Source: Pirellulales bacterium
GTDB lineage: Bacteria > Planctomycetota > Planctomycetia > Pirellulales > Lacipirellulaceae
DNA length: 36,881 bases
Direction of reading: 5' to 3'
Assembly (NCBI GenBank): GCA_022841705.1
Contig: JALHQZ010000019.1
Coordinates: forward strand, 1-36,881
The translations under genes and the position numbers were made by a program. The notes under the pieces were generated by a model that was not told the origin of the DNA, did no database searches, and saw nothing but the letters and a program-made list of their open reading frames with translations. This document shows positions 1-7,300 of the stretch, one piece after another. Positions within the stretch are counted from its first letter, which is position 1; each line of letters begins with the position of its first letter.

Positions 1-225
1 GTGATTTTTTAAAAAAATCGCCGACCACGGAACGTACCTTAATGCCGAAAAGTTCGCGAAACGGTGCCGCCAAAGGTCTGAAAATGGGCCTAATTTTTGA
101 GTGGCGCCCGAATGGACCCTTCCAGTCTCGCCGCACCGCGCTTGCGGCGAGTATAATTTTTCAACTTTTAACAAAAGTCTGAATTGGACTCGGTAATCGA
201 ACCGCACGGCGCTTGCGGAAAATCT
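1..225. repeat. Left terminal inverted repeat
   Basis: This stretch matches the reverse complement of about 36561-36785, at roughly 85% identity by eye and highest over the first 125 bases. It opens with a T6A7 near-palindrome (4-19). It carries a perfect 9-bp inverted repeat, CTCGCCGCA at 127-135 and TGCGGCGAG at 143-151, around a 7-base loop. The octamer GCTTGCGG occurs at 140-147 and again 71 bp later at 211-218. The right copy continues about 96 bp further outward, so the left end here is probably incomplete. No gene is visible in 1-313. The last part (226-313) is A/T-rich and is the likely leader of the gene at 314. Confidence 0.85.
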
Positions 226-313
226 AATTTTTTAAAATTTTTTTGCATTTTTGTGTGACAAAACTTTCAATGGGTCAGCTGGGGGTTTTGAAAAGGCAAT
301 TTCTTAAATACTT

Positions 314-766
314 ATGAGTGAAGATGACGAATCGACAAACATCTCCGCGCCAGGCGGCTTGACGGAAGCCGATGAAGAACCCACCGAAACAGAATACGAG
401 AACAATGCTCTGCGCGAACTGCTGAACCACGTTGCAAAGGTTGGCTCGAATTTGCGAGCTGCCAATTTGCGTATTACCCGCGGTTACTATGTGATGGTGC
501 GAACACTTGTGTTGCCAAAAAACCACACGCGCAAGCAATGCGCCGACTTTTTCAAATATCTCGACTTTCCAAAGGTCAAAGATTTCGGGCTTGCCCGCGA
601 CACGACTGCCGAAGAACCGCAAATCTGGGAATACGAAGAATTTTTGGTGCGTGGTGTTGTCTGGTTTGACGATGGTAGTTGGAGTACGCGTGCAAACTAC
701 GATTGCGGGTACTTTTGGCTCCACCACAAGCGGCCGGCGAGTCCAGATCTGCATGGAAAAGAGTAA
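314..766 (+). CDS. Hypothetical 150-residue protein
   Basis: I do not recognise this protein. It begins with an acidic, Ser/Thr/Glu-rich segment (about residues 1-35), followed by a mixed alpha/beta region with many aromatic residues near the C-terminus (Trp, Tyr and Phe, about 105-140). No signal peptide or membrane segment is seen. The ATG follows an A/T-rich leader containing TTTTGAAAAG, similar to leaders of other genes here. The gene is the first after the left terminal repeat and stops 5 bp before the stop codon of the convergent gene at 772, which is typical of the tight packing in this element and supports it as real. Confidence 0.7.
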   Translation: MSEDDESTNISAPGGLTEADEEPTETEYENNALRELLNHVAKVGSNLRAANLRITRGYYVMVRTLVLPKNHTRKQCADFFKYLDFPKVKDFGLARDTTAEEPQIWEYEEFLVRGVVWFDDGSWSTRANYDCGYFWLHHKRPASPDLHGKE

Positions 767-771
767 AGTGT

Positions 772-1770
772 TCATTCCGACACTGGGTTGCTGTAGACTT
801 TCTGACAGAGTCGTTTGGCGCCGCGCACTGCAAATGGCAAGCTGTCGCATGGCAAAAGACCTTCGCGCGAAATCGAGATTGCGAGCTCTGGTGCCATGAG
901 CACCTGCTTTCCGGAGCGCGCGGAGCGCACGCACGGAAAGATGATGACGCACGTGAGCCAGCGCGAAGCGTACTTGTGTCGCAAGTGTGCGGTGAATGCG
1001 TCGCTAAACGACGGCACGCCCGAAAAGTGGAGGGTGTAGCCGAGCGGCCGCGCCTCATCATCGTCGATAGTAGCGCTGATTGATTCTTCGGCCGTCGCAG
1101 CAGCGAGCGTGCGCTTGCGTGCCGCAGACGGTGTTGAGTAGTTGGCGCGCGCGATTGGTTCGAGTGCCACTTTGATGCCGAGCTTCATCAGCTCGTACAT
1201 GTTGTAGACGTCGTCGAGCAGCTCTAGCACGAGCGCGCGGTCGTTGGTGCTGACCACCGAATTGCGCCAGTCGATCGGGACGGTTTGTCGGCGGCGAGTG
1301 GTAGGCGGCGCGTACGGCTGGCGCAGGCGATCGCGCTCTGCCATTGCGTCGCTGGCGCTCCCAGCGGCGTCGGGACCGTGACGCACCAAAAGACCAATGA
1401 GTAGGAGGCCGTGCGGCAGTGGGTCGCCGGTTGCAATTGCCTCAAACTGAAACTGCAGATCGACAATGTGCGCGCCGCCGATGCGATAGAGGGCGTCAAT
1501 GTCGTCCTGTTCGAGCGACTCGAGGTGTAAAACGTGCATTGTAAGACTCTTTTCGCCCTGCACGTGGCGAATCTGTTCGCGCAGCAGCGCCGAACAGGCA
1601 TTGCGGCGCCGCTGCGCACAGTGAATCGTCAGCAGCAGCTCAAACAGCATGCTGGCGGTCGACTCTAGCGTTTCCTTTGCCACATCGTTCATGCTCTCGC
1701 GCAGCTTCTCCTGCAAGCGGCCGACCACGCGCGCCTGCGAGGCCGGGTCGATTGTGTCGCACGCACTCAT
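772..1770 (-). CDS. Hypothetical 332-residue protein
   Basis: The family is not recognised. The N-terminal half is predicted mainly helical (Leu, Ala, Glu and Arg rich), with an Arg/Pro-rich linker around residue 155 and a mixed C-terminal part. There is no convincing membrane span or catalytic motif. The ATG at 1770 was chosen over an upstream in-frame ATG at 1833 because the shorter start has the GTGAAAGA-type leader seen before other genes and lies 4 bp after the stop of the gene at 1775-2317. The two genes are probably transcribed in the same direction as a pair. Confidence 0.75.
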   Translation of the reverse strand: MSACDTIDPASQARVVGRLQEKLRESMNDVAKETLESTASMLFELLLTIHCAQRRRNACSALLREQIRHVQGEKSLTMHVLHLESLEQDDIDALYRIGGAHIVDLQFQFEAIATGDPLPHGLLLIGLLVRHGPDAAGSASDAMAERDRLRQPYAPPTTRRRQTVPIDWRNSVVSTNDRALVLELLDDVYNMYELMKLGIKVALEPIARANYSTPSAARKRTLAAATAEESISATIDDDEARPLGYTLHFSGVPSFSDAFTAHLRHKYASRWLTCVIIFPCVRSARSGKQVLMAPELAISISREGLLPCDSLPFAVRGAKRLCQKVYSNPVSE

Positions 1771-1774
1771 TCTT

Positions 1775-2317
1775 TCACTCAGAGATAAAGGGCAACTGGT
1801 TGGCGAAATTGAGCCCAATGACGCCGAGTGCAATGAGAATGAGAAACGCCTTGCAGAGCAGCTCGCGCCACGACAGATCGACGCAGCGAAGCGGGCGGCT
1901 TTCGTAGCGAGCCTGGTCGATTAGCGCAAAGACAACGCCGCCGCTAAAGGCCATTGGCAGAATGCGGTCGGTGTGCTGCTTGAGAAGCTCGATCTGACTC
2001 GGCCGCAGACCGGCGGCCGACGTCGACATGATGCGAAATTTGTCGTAAAACGTGCGGCCCTCTGACATCTCTTCAACAAACGCCACCGTCACCTTTCCGC
2101 CGCCTCCGCTGTCGTCGAGTTTGTCGGCGAGTTTCTGTTGCATTTCTGCACGCGCATCGGCAATCATTTGCTCGTGCTGTGCGCTCACAGCAACTCGGTC
2201 GTAGGCATCAAAGCCCTCTTCGGCCACTGCCGTCACAGCAGCAGCACTCGTCAGCGGCGTGCGCTGACGAACAATAGCCGCAGGACTCTTGGAGCGCGAA
2301 GAACTACCACCACTCAT
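1775..2317 (-). CDS. Tail-anchored membrane protein, 180 aa, unknown
   Basis: The protein has a Ser-rich basic start, a helical acidic middle and one strong hydrophobic segment at about residues 154-173 next to the C-terminus. This arrangement fits a tail-anchored membrane protein with its bulk in the cytoplasm (inference). The start at 2317 follows an A7 tract and TTTTTGAAAG, the promoter-like pattern seen elsewhere. The open frame extends upstream to 2656, but only as a low-complexity Arg/Ser/Pro shadow of the neighbouring gene. An ATG at 2365 is also possible. No family is recognised. Confidence 0.75.
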   Translation of the reverse strand: MSGGSSSRSKSPAAIVRQRTPLTSAAAVTAVAEEGFDAYDRVAVSAQHEQMIADARAEMQQKLADKLDDSGGGGKVTVAFVEEMSEGRTFYDKFRIMSTSAAGLRPSQIELLKQHTDRILPMAFSGGVVFALIDQARYESRPLRCVDLSWRELLCKAFLILIALGVIGLNFANQLPFISE

Positions 2318-2348
2318 TTCTGCTTTCAAAAACACCAGCTTTTTTTCT

Positions 2349-3896
2349 TCATTCGGCGTCAACATCGACGCCGCCGTCGTCATCGGCATCCTCCTCCTCG
2401 GCATCGACCTGTCCTTCTTCCTGAGCGTCTTCGCCGACCGCTGCCGGTTCGTCCACGTCCTCGTCGACTGCGTTGTCGGCAGCGGCGTCGACTGCGTCTT
2501 CGCCCGGCGCATCTTCGACCTCGGCCTCTTCGGCCGGCGGTTGCGCGCGCGCCTTCTTGGTGGCCGGTTCGATGACTTCGTCGACAAACTCCTCGGCGTC
2601 ATCGGCGACGACGACGATGGTGCGGACGCGGCGCGCCTTGCGCTTGACGATCGCAATCTGCGGATTGAGGTCGAGGCGCACGCCGTAGTGCTTGCCCTTG
2701 GTGGCGCCGGTGTGGTAGATGCCCCAGGTGCCCGAGACGACTACGAGCGACTCTTGCGGCACGCCATTGCGATCGACGAGGCACGGGTTGAAGAATGGAT
2801 CGGGCTCGGGCGTGCTGCCATCAGGAAACTCGATCAGCGGCAGGCGCTCGATCGTCTTGCCGCTGCGCCCTTCGCAGTAGTTGATCGCGCAGTAGTGGGT
2901 GCGGTACTTGCTCTCCATTTCCTTCTTGATGCGCGGCCAGTTCTGAATGTTCGAGGCGACTGACGCCGGCACGCCCGTTTCGTTGGAGAGCGCGTCTTTG
3001 GCCGGGTCGTACTTGACGAGCGGCCAGACCTTCTTCTTGAGAATGACCGACATGCCTTCGTCAGTCTGGAGGCTGGCGTAGCCTTCGTCGTCGTCGCGCT
3101 GCCCGCCCGGCAGCGAAGAGGCGTGATCGATAAAGTAGGTGCGTGCTTTCGCCAGCACCTCAGCCTTGAGCTTTGGGTCCTGCGCCTCCTTGTCTTCGAG
3201 CTGCTTCGGCTTGGTGAAGCCGTGGTCGCGCATCAGCTCCTTGCGCGTCGCCGCCATCGCCTCGCCAATGTGGTGGTCCCACTCCTTGTCCTTGGCGTCG
3301 AAGACGAGACCCATGATATGGCGCGAAATGGCGTACGTCTTCTCGACAAACGCCACCTGCTCGGCGTGACGTTCGGGAATCTCTTCGCCGTCGAGATGGC
3401 CGGCCAGCAGGCGCAGGTAGTACTTGGCCTTCATGCGCGTTGCCGGCGGATCGCCCTTGCCCAGATTGCCTTCGCCATTCAGATCCGAGCTGTAGGCGAC
3501 CTTCATAATGGGCGTGCGGTACGCGAACAGACCGCGCTTGTCGAGCTCGAGCGGCAGCAGCTTGCCGTCTTTGCCGCGCCCGCGCCGGATGACAGTGAGT
3601 CCTTTGCCGACCTTCTTGCCGTCCATTCGCGGCACGACCGCAATCTCCTCCATTTGCACGCCGGACCAGTCGTCGGTCGGCACCTCGGTCTGCACCGCTG
3701 CGCCCGCCACCACCTTTTTCTTGGCGGCGCCCGCCTCTGGCGCACCGCGCTTCTGGCCACCGACTGGCGGAGGCGCCGCTGCCGCTGCTGCCGGCTTGCG
3801 CGTGAATGTACCCGTTGCTTTTTGCTGCGGCACGCCTGCCGACACCGTTTTGCTGGTCGCAACCGCTTTTTTCGCCAGAGAAGTAAGAGTCGACAT
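2349..3896 (-). CDS. 515-aa acidic-tailed protein, possible ssDNA-binding protein
   Basis: The N-terminus (about 1-80) is Ala/Lys/Pro rich and basic. A well-folded looking core follows (about 80-400), rich in Lys, Asp, Tyr and Trp, with a Gly/Tyr/His strand-like stretch near residue 380 followed by alternating hydrophobics. The last ~100 residues are almost entirely Asp, Glu and Ala. A basic-core plus acidic-tail layout and the strand-rich segment resemble viral single-stranded DNA-binding proteins, but no diagnostic motif was found, so this is a guess. The start is the first ATG after an unusually long 199-bp spacer. The upstream open frame to 4460 is an artefact. Confidence 0.8.
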   Translation of the reverse strand: MSTLTSLAKKAVATSKTVSAGVPQQKATGTFTRKPAAAAAAPPPVGGQKRGAPEAGAAKKKVVAGAAVQTEVPTDDWSGVQMEEIAVVPRMDGKKVGKGLTVIRRGRGKDGKLLPLELDKRGLFAYRTPIMKVAYSSDLNGEGNLGKGDPPATRMKAKYYLRLLAGHLDGEEIPERHAEQVAFVEKTYAISRHIMGLVFDAKDKEWDHHIGEAMAATRKELMRDHGFTKPKQLEDKEAQDPKLKAEVLAKARTYFIDHASSLPGGQRDDDEGYASLQTDEGMSVILKKKVWPLVKYDPAKDALSNETGVPASVASNIQNWPRIKKEMESKYRTHYCAINYCEGRSGKTIERLPLIEFPDGSTPEPDPFFNPCLVDRNGVPQESLVVVSGTWGIYHTGATKGKHYGVRLDLNPQIAIVKRKARRVRTIVVVADDAEEFVDEVIEPATKKARAQPPAEEAEVEDAPGEDAVDAAADNAVDEDVDEPAAVGEDAQEEGQVDAEEEDADDDGGVDVDAE

Positions 3897-4095
3897 TTTT
3901 CTTCCTGTAAAAAAAACAAAACTTGCGTCAGAAAATGCAACGCTTACGGGCGGCGGCGATTGCAGTAGCGGTAGAGTTGGAGTTTGGCGGACGTGTTTAG
4001 AGTGTTTGTTCTGTTGGTTGGTTCTTTTGGTTTGTTCTTTTTTTTTGGGACGTTTCGAAATGAAACAAGTCAAAGTTGTTGTTGGTGTAAAACTT
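3897..4095 (-). promoter_or_regulatory. Long leader of the 515-residue protein gene
   Basis: This is the second-longest internal spacer, after 11577-11680 and 27003-27174 are compared with it. Read on the minus strand it holds an A9 tract, then a C/A-rich low-complexity stretch lacking G, then T8-ACAG about 8 bases before the ATG. A T-tract followed by ACA also precedes the starts at 21743, 22226 and 33799. A long untranslated leader suggests a strongly or specially regulated gene (inference). Confidence 0.4.
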
Positions 4096-5346
4096 TCATT
4101 TCTTCTCAAGCAATGCCTCGCGAATGTCCGAAGTCTCGGCAAACGCAAATGCCGACGTGTCGCTCTCTTCAGCCGAAGCGGCGTCAAAGGTACCGGCGCG
4201 GCGGTCGCGAATCTCGCGTGCAATGCGCTGCAGTGGGCGTGTAATGCAGACGTAGGAGCCGATCGCTGCAAAAATAATGGCACCCACGGCGACCAGAGCG
4301 CTCGCCAGTTTGAGGTTGAATGCAGCGCCCTGAACGGCGGCGACAACGGCATCGGTCTCGATCGCCACGACAACGATCCAGTCGATGCCGCGCGCTGGCG
4401 CGTACGGTGTGGCCGAGACAAACAGGCGGTCTTGAAAGCTGCCGCGCCGACTCGCCGCACCAGCCAGCATGGAGGCGGCCTCGCGAATCATCGCATTGGT
4501 GGCGTTGGTGGCCACCGGTCGCGCTTTACCGCCGTCGACGTACGACTGATTCGCAACGCTCGCGGCCACCATAAGCCCAGTGGTACGCTCGACAATAAAG
4601 GTGACGCCAGACGCATTCGCGCGTTCGGCAATGAGCGCCTCCTCCAGCTGCCCGATGGTGCGGCTGGCGAAAACGAGTGCAAACGGACGCTTGTCGGCAC
4701 CCGGGCAGCGAATCAGGCGGCGATAGGAGACTTCGAGCACGCCGAGCAGCGGCTTGACGTCGGTGAACGCTTCGTCAAAGGCGCCGTCGAACAGCATCTG
4801 GCGCTCGAGCGGCGTGAAGCCCCAGTCGGTGCCATTATAGGCCAGCGCAGTCGAAAGATTGAAGCCGCCCGGCACCAGCGACGCACAGTAGCCGACAAAC
4901 GCCGGCGCCGTCTCTCCGTCGATGTAGGCGTAGATGTGCTCTGGGCAGCCGAAACCACGTGCCATTTGCCACGACCATTTGGTCGACGGATCGACCGTCG
5001 AGCGCTGCATCACACCGAGCGACAGCCACGGCCCTGGCAGTACTTCGAGCGAACGCAGCAGCGTCTCGCCGGTGTGATTGCTTTGCGGCGCGCCACAGAC
5101 CTGCAGGCGTGGTTCAAACATGTCGACGGCCATTGAAGCGTCGCGCACAGCTTCAATGATCGAGTCGGCCGCCGTCGTGGCACCAAGCAGCATCAGGCTC
5201 GAAATGCTTGTCGAATCCATCAGCAGCTGGGCGTTTGTCGCCTCCTCCATAAGCGACAGCAGCACCGCGGCCGTCAGGCCGACAATGAGCGCCATCAACA
5301 TAATGCAAAACGTCGGCGCCAGCCAAAGCGGAATTCGACAACTCAT
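4096..5346 (-). CDS. Membrane sensor with Cache-like ectodomain and HAMP-like stub
   Basis: The 416-residue protein has a membrane span at about 8-32, a ~310-residue extracellular domain, a second span at about 345-368 and a short cytoplasmic tail. The ectodomain ends in a Trp-Ile-Val-Val-Val-Ala stretch (about 320) typical of the end of double-Cache ligand-binding domains. It carries several N-glycosylation sequons (NHT, NLS, NGT, NAS, NQS, NAT). The tail starts with Thr-Arg-Pro-Leu (Pro371) and a helix like HAMP helix 1, but no kinase, cyclase or methyl-accepting domain follows. Protist adenylate cyclases and bacterial chemoreceptors use this architecture. Start chosen at 5346 after an A9 tract. 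Role inferred: surface receptor or decoy. Confidence 0.75.
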   Translation of the reverse strand: MSCRIPLWLAPTFCIMLMALIVGLTAAVLLSLMEEATNAQLLMDSTSISSLMLLGATTAADSIIEAVRDASMAVDMFEPRLQVCGAPQSNHTGETLLRSLEVLPGPWLSLGVMQRSTVDPSTKWSWQMARGFGCPEHIYAYIDGETAPAFVGYCASLVPGGFNLSTALAYNGTDWGFTPLERQMLFDGAFDEAFTDVKPLLGVLEVSYRRLIRCPGADKRPFALVFASRTIGQLEEALIAERANASGVTFIVERTTGLMVAASVANQSYVDGGKARPVATNATNAMIREAASMLAGAASRRGSFQDRLFVSATPYAPARGIDWIVVVAIETDAVVAAVQGAAFNLKLASALVAVGAIIFAAIGSYVCITRPLQRIAREIRDRRAGTFDAASAEESDTSAFAFAETSDIREALLEKK

Positions 5347-5375
5347 TTTTCTAAAACAGGATGGTGGTTCTTTTC

Positions 5376-5384
5376 TTTTTTTTT
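5376..5384 (-). promoter_or_regulatory. A9 tract upstream of the sensor gene
   Basis: On the minus strand this is a run of nine A about 30 bases before the ATG at 5346, within a purine-rich stretch. It belongs to the recurrent A-tract set discussed in the findings. Confidence 0.4.
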
Positions 5385-5395
5385 GCTTTCTTTGC

Positions 5396-7255
5396 TCAGC
5401 GACGGCTCGAGCTAACTGCGCGCGCCGGTGACACACTACGCGCTGGATTAGCGCGCTGCTGACGCGCGACCGGGGCTGCATCTCGCCCTATCACGGCACC
5501 AAGCAAAAGACTGTCAAGCCGCGCCTCATCTCGGCGTATTTCGGCTTGAAGCCGCGCCTCTTCCCGGCGTCTTTCGGCTTCTTCTTCCTTGTCGTTGTCA
5601 TCGTCGTCCTCGCCGCGTGCCACGGCACGAGCAACGCGGCGAACCTGGCCTGAACGCCGCGCCGCTGGCGGCACTTGGCGAACGGGCAGTTGCGGTTCGA
5701 GCGGCGCATCTCCAGCCGAAAAAGTGCCGATGAAATTGGACAAGCGCTCCCGATCGGAAAAGGTTTGTCCAACGCCGACCAAGCCTCGCCCAACGCCGAC
5801 GACGCCTCGTCCAAAGCCGGCCACGGCTTGTCCAGCGCCGCCTGCGCCTCGTTTGAGGCCGGCCACCATTTGTCCCATGAAGCCCAAGACGTTTTGTTCG
5901 GCGCCGGCCACGGTTGGTGAGCTGTCGCGCACAGATTGTATACCGCCGGCCAGTTTTCGTCCAGCAACGACAAAGAGAACACAGGCCAGATAAGTGTAGA
6001 CGACAGCGAGCCCTTGGATAAAAGTGCCGTAGCCCTCAGCCGCCGTGCCCGCAGAGATTGTTGACAAAAACGAGGTCATTCCAGACGCAAACGTGCCGAG
6101 CATAGAGTGCGTCGTCCAGATGTTGAGGTAGGCCTCGGCGGCAAGAATCGCTTTTCCAGTCAGCGGCTCGACGATTTTTTTGTTCATGATGTAGCCGGTT
6201 CCGCCTGGCAAAAACCGAGCCTGAACCCAGGCCAATGTGCCAAAGTTTTTGGCAGTGGTTTCGGTAAAAACCAGCGGGTCTTTGAGAGAAAGCACATTCT
6301 CGATTCCTTCGCGAAAAGACTGTGTTGCTAAGCTGTCGAGACCGCCGACGAATTGCATGAGCCCGTACACTGTTGCAGTCATGATAGCGGCGTGCATAAT
6401 CGCTTGTGGATAGCGTTGCTGTACGTCGCGCTCAAAGGCTCCGAAATCGCCGAAACCCCAGTGGGCTAGCTTCAGACCCAGGCCTGTGACGCTCAGCGAC
6501 AGCACCCAACCTGGTAGACTGCTTCCTATAGCAGTGACGATCAACAGCGACACAGCGTCGAGAGCCCCAAATTCGCTGTTGGTAATTTGAGCCTCGTTTT
6601 GCTCTTCGGGAACGGCGAGAAGATCGGCAATAGTGCCAAAAAACTCGCGAAGCGCCACGAGAAGCGCCTCTGCGCTTTTTTTGTACGCAGAGACAGACAG
6701 CTTGATGCTGTTGGGTCCGAGAAAACCGGCGCTAACGGTTGCCTTGGCGCTTGCGACAGAGGTTTTGACCAGCGCTTCTTGTGCTGCCGGGTTGACCAAA
6801 AGTTCTGGCCAACGCGCTTCGAGTTGTTCAAAAAGAGAGCGAGACTCTTCGCGAAGCGCGCGAAGCTCAGTTGAGAGCTTGTTCATGACTTTTTGCGCGC
6901 TGCTCTCTTCGCCGGGCTGAACTGCCGGCAAAAAATTGCCAAGCAAACCAGCGGTTTTGTACTGAGCGTAGATTTGCACGCGATCGTCTGTGCTTTCGGA
7001 AAGCGCGCGTGCGTCGTCCATGCCGAGCACCACCTTGTCGATGTTCGCGCCGGCCTTCAGATACTCAGCCGACCCCAGAAACTGAAACAGTTTTCCGAGC
7101 TCAAGGCCGACCTCGACGTCAAGCCGCGTGTAGATGGAAGACACCAGCTTTTGCGCCACGCGCGCGGCGCTCTTGTTTTCGCCTTCTCCGACCACTTCGA
7201 GCGCAGCGACGGTCAAAGCGGAGATGTTGCTTGGTTGATCAACTGAAAGATTCAT
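5396..7255 (-). CDS. Membrane protein of the tandem three-gene family, long form (619 aa)
   Basis: This protein is clearly paralogous to the next gene (7301-8884). They share a TRLD motif near residue 43, WPELL at 149-153, a GALD motif before the first hydrophobic block (about 231-262), a second block (285-306), a GTGYI-type Gly motif near 352, a YLNIW motif near 376, and a final span followed by AGRKLA (about 415-436). The N-terminal ~225 residues look like a helical soluble domain. Unlike its paralog it carries a Gly/Val repeat (459-497) and a long charged tail with a Glu/Arg-rich coil. No known family is recognised. A viral envelope or inner-membrane structural protein is plausible. Confidence 0.85.
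   Translation of the reverse strand: MNLSVDQPSNISALTVAALEVVGEGENKSAARVAQKLVSSIYTRLDVEVGLELGKLFQFLGSAEYLKAGANIDKVVLGMDDARALSESTDDRVQIYAQYKTAGLLGNFLPAVQPGEESSAQKVMNKLSTELRALREESRSLFEQLEARWPELLVNPAAQEALVKTSVASAKATVSAGFLGPNSIKLSVSAYKKSAEALLVALREFFGTIADLLAVPEEQNEAQITNSEFGALDAVSLLIVTAIGSSLPGWVLSLSVTGLGLKLAHWGFGDFGAFERDVQQRYPQAIMHAAIMTATVYGLMQFVGGLDSLATQSFREGIENVLSLKDPLVFTETTAKNFGTLAWVQARFLPGGTGYIMNKKIVEPLTGKAILAAEAYLNIWTTHSMLGTFASGMTSFLSTISAGTAAEGYGTFIQGLAVVYTYLACVLFVVAGRKLAGGIQSVRDSSPTVAGAEQNVLGFMGQMVAGLKRGAGGAGQAVAGFGRGVVGVGRGLVGVGQTFSDRERLSNFIGTFSAGDAPLEPQLPVRQVPPAARRSGQVRRVARAVARGEDDDDNDKEEEAERRREEARLQAEIRRDEARLDSLLLGAVIGRDAAPVARQQRANPARSVSPARAVSSSRR
5765..5881 (-). repeat. Degenerate 21-bp tandem repeat coding a Gly-rich 7-residue repeat
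   Basis: About five to six imperfect copies of a 21-bp unit encode a heptad of the type Gly-x-Gly-x-x-Val-x (residues 459-497 of the gene at 5396-7255). The paralog at 7301 lacks it, so the array expanded after the duplication. Confidence 0.7.
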
Positions 7256-7265
7256 CTTTCAACTC

Positions 7266-7273
7266 TTTTTTTT
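7266..7273 (-). promoter_or_regulatory. A8 tract and TTGAAAG leader
   Basis: On the minus strand, an A8 tract is followed by GAG and then TTGAAAG immediately before the ATG at 7255. The paralog downstream (start 8884) has the same layout, A9 then TTGAAAG-ATG, so the two paralogs share a conserved leader. Confidence 0.5.
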
Positions 7274-7300
7274 GGTGTACAGGTGTGGGTTTCTTTCTTT

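Noticed and set aside
3897..4460. N-terminal extension of the 515-aa protein, or an intron ending at T8-ACAG
   Set aside because: The extension overlaps the sensor gene and reads as Arg/Ser/His noise. The T8-ACAG resembles a splice acceptor, but no donor or split exon is needed and no other gene shows introns.
3508..5136. 542-codon plus-strand frame
   Set aside because: It runs antisense across two well-supported minus-strand genes, and its composition is typical of a reverse-complement shadow.
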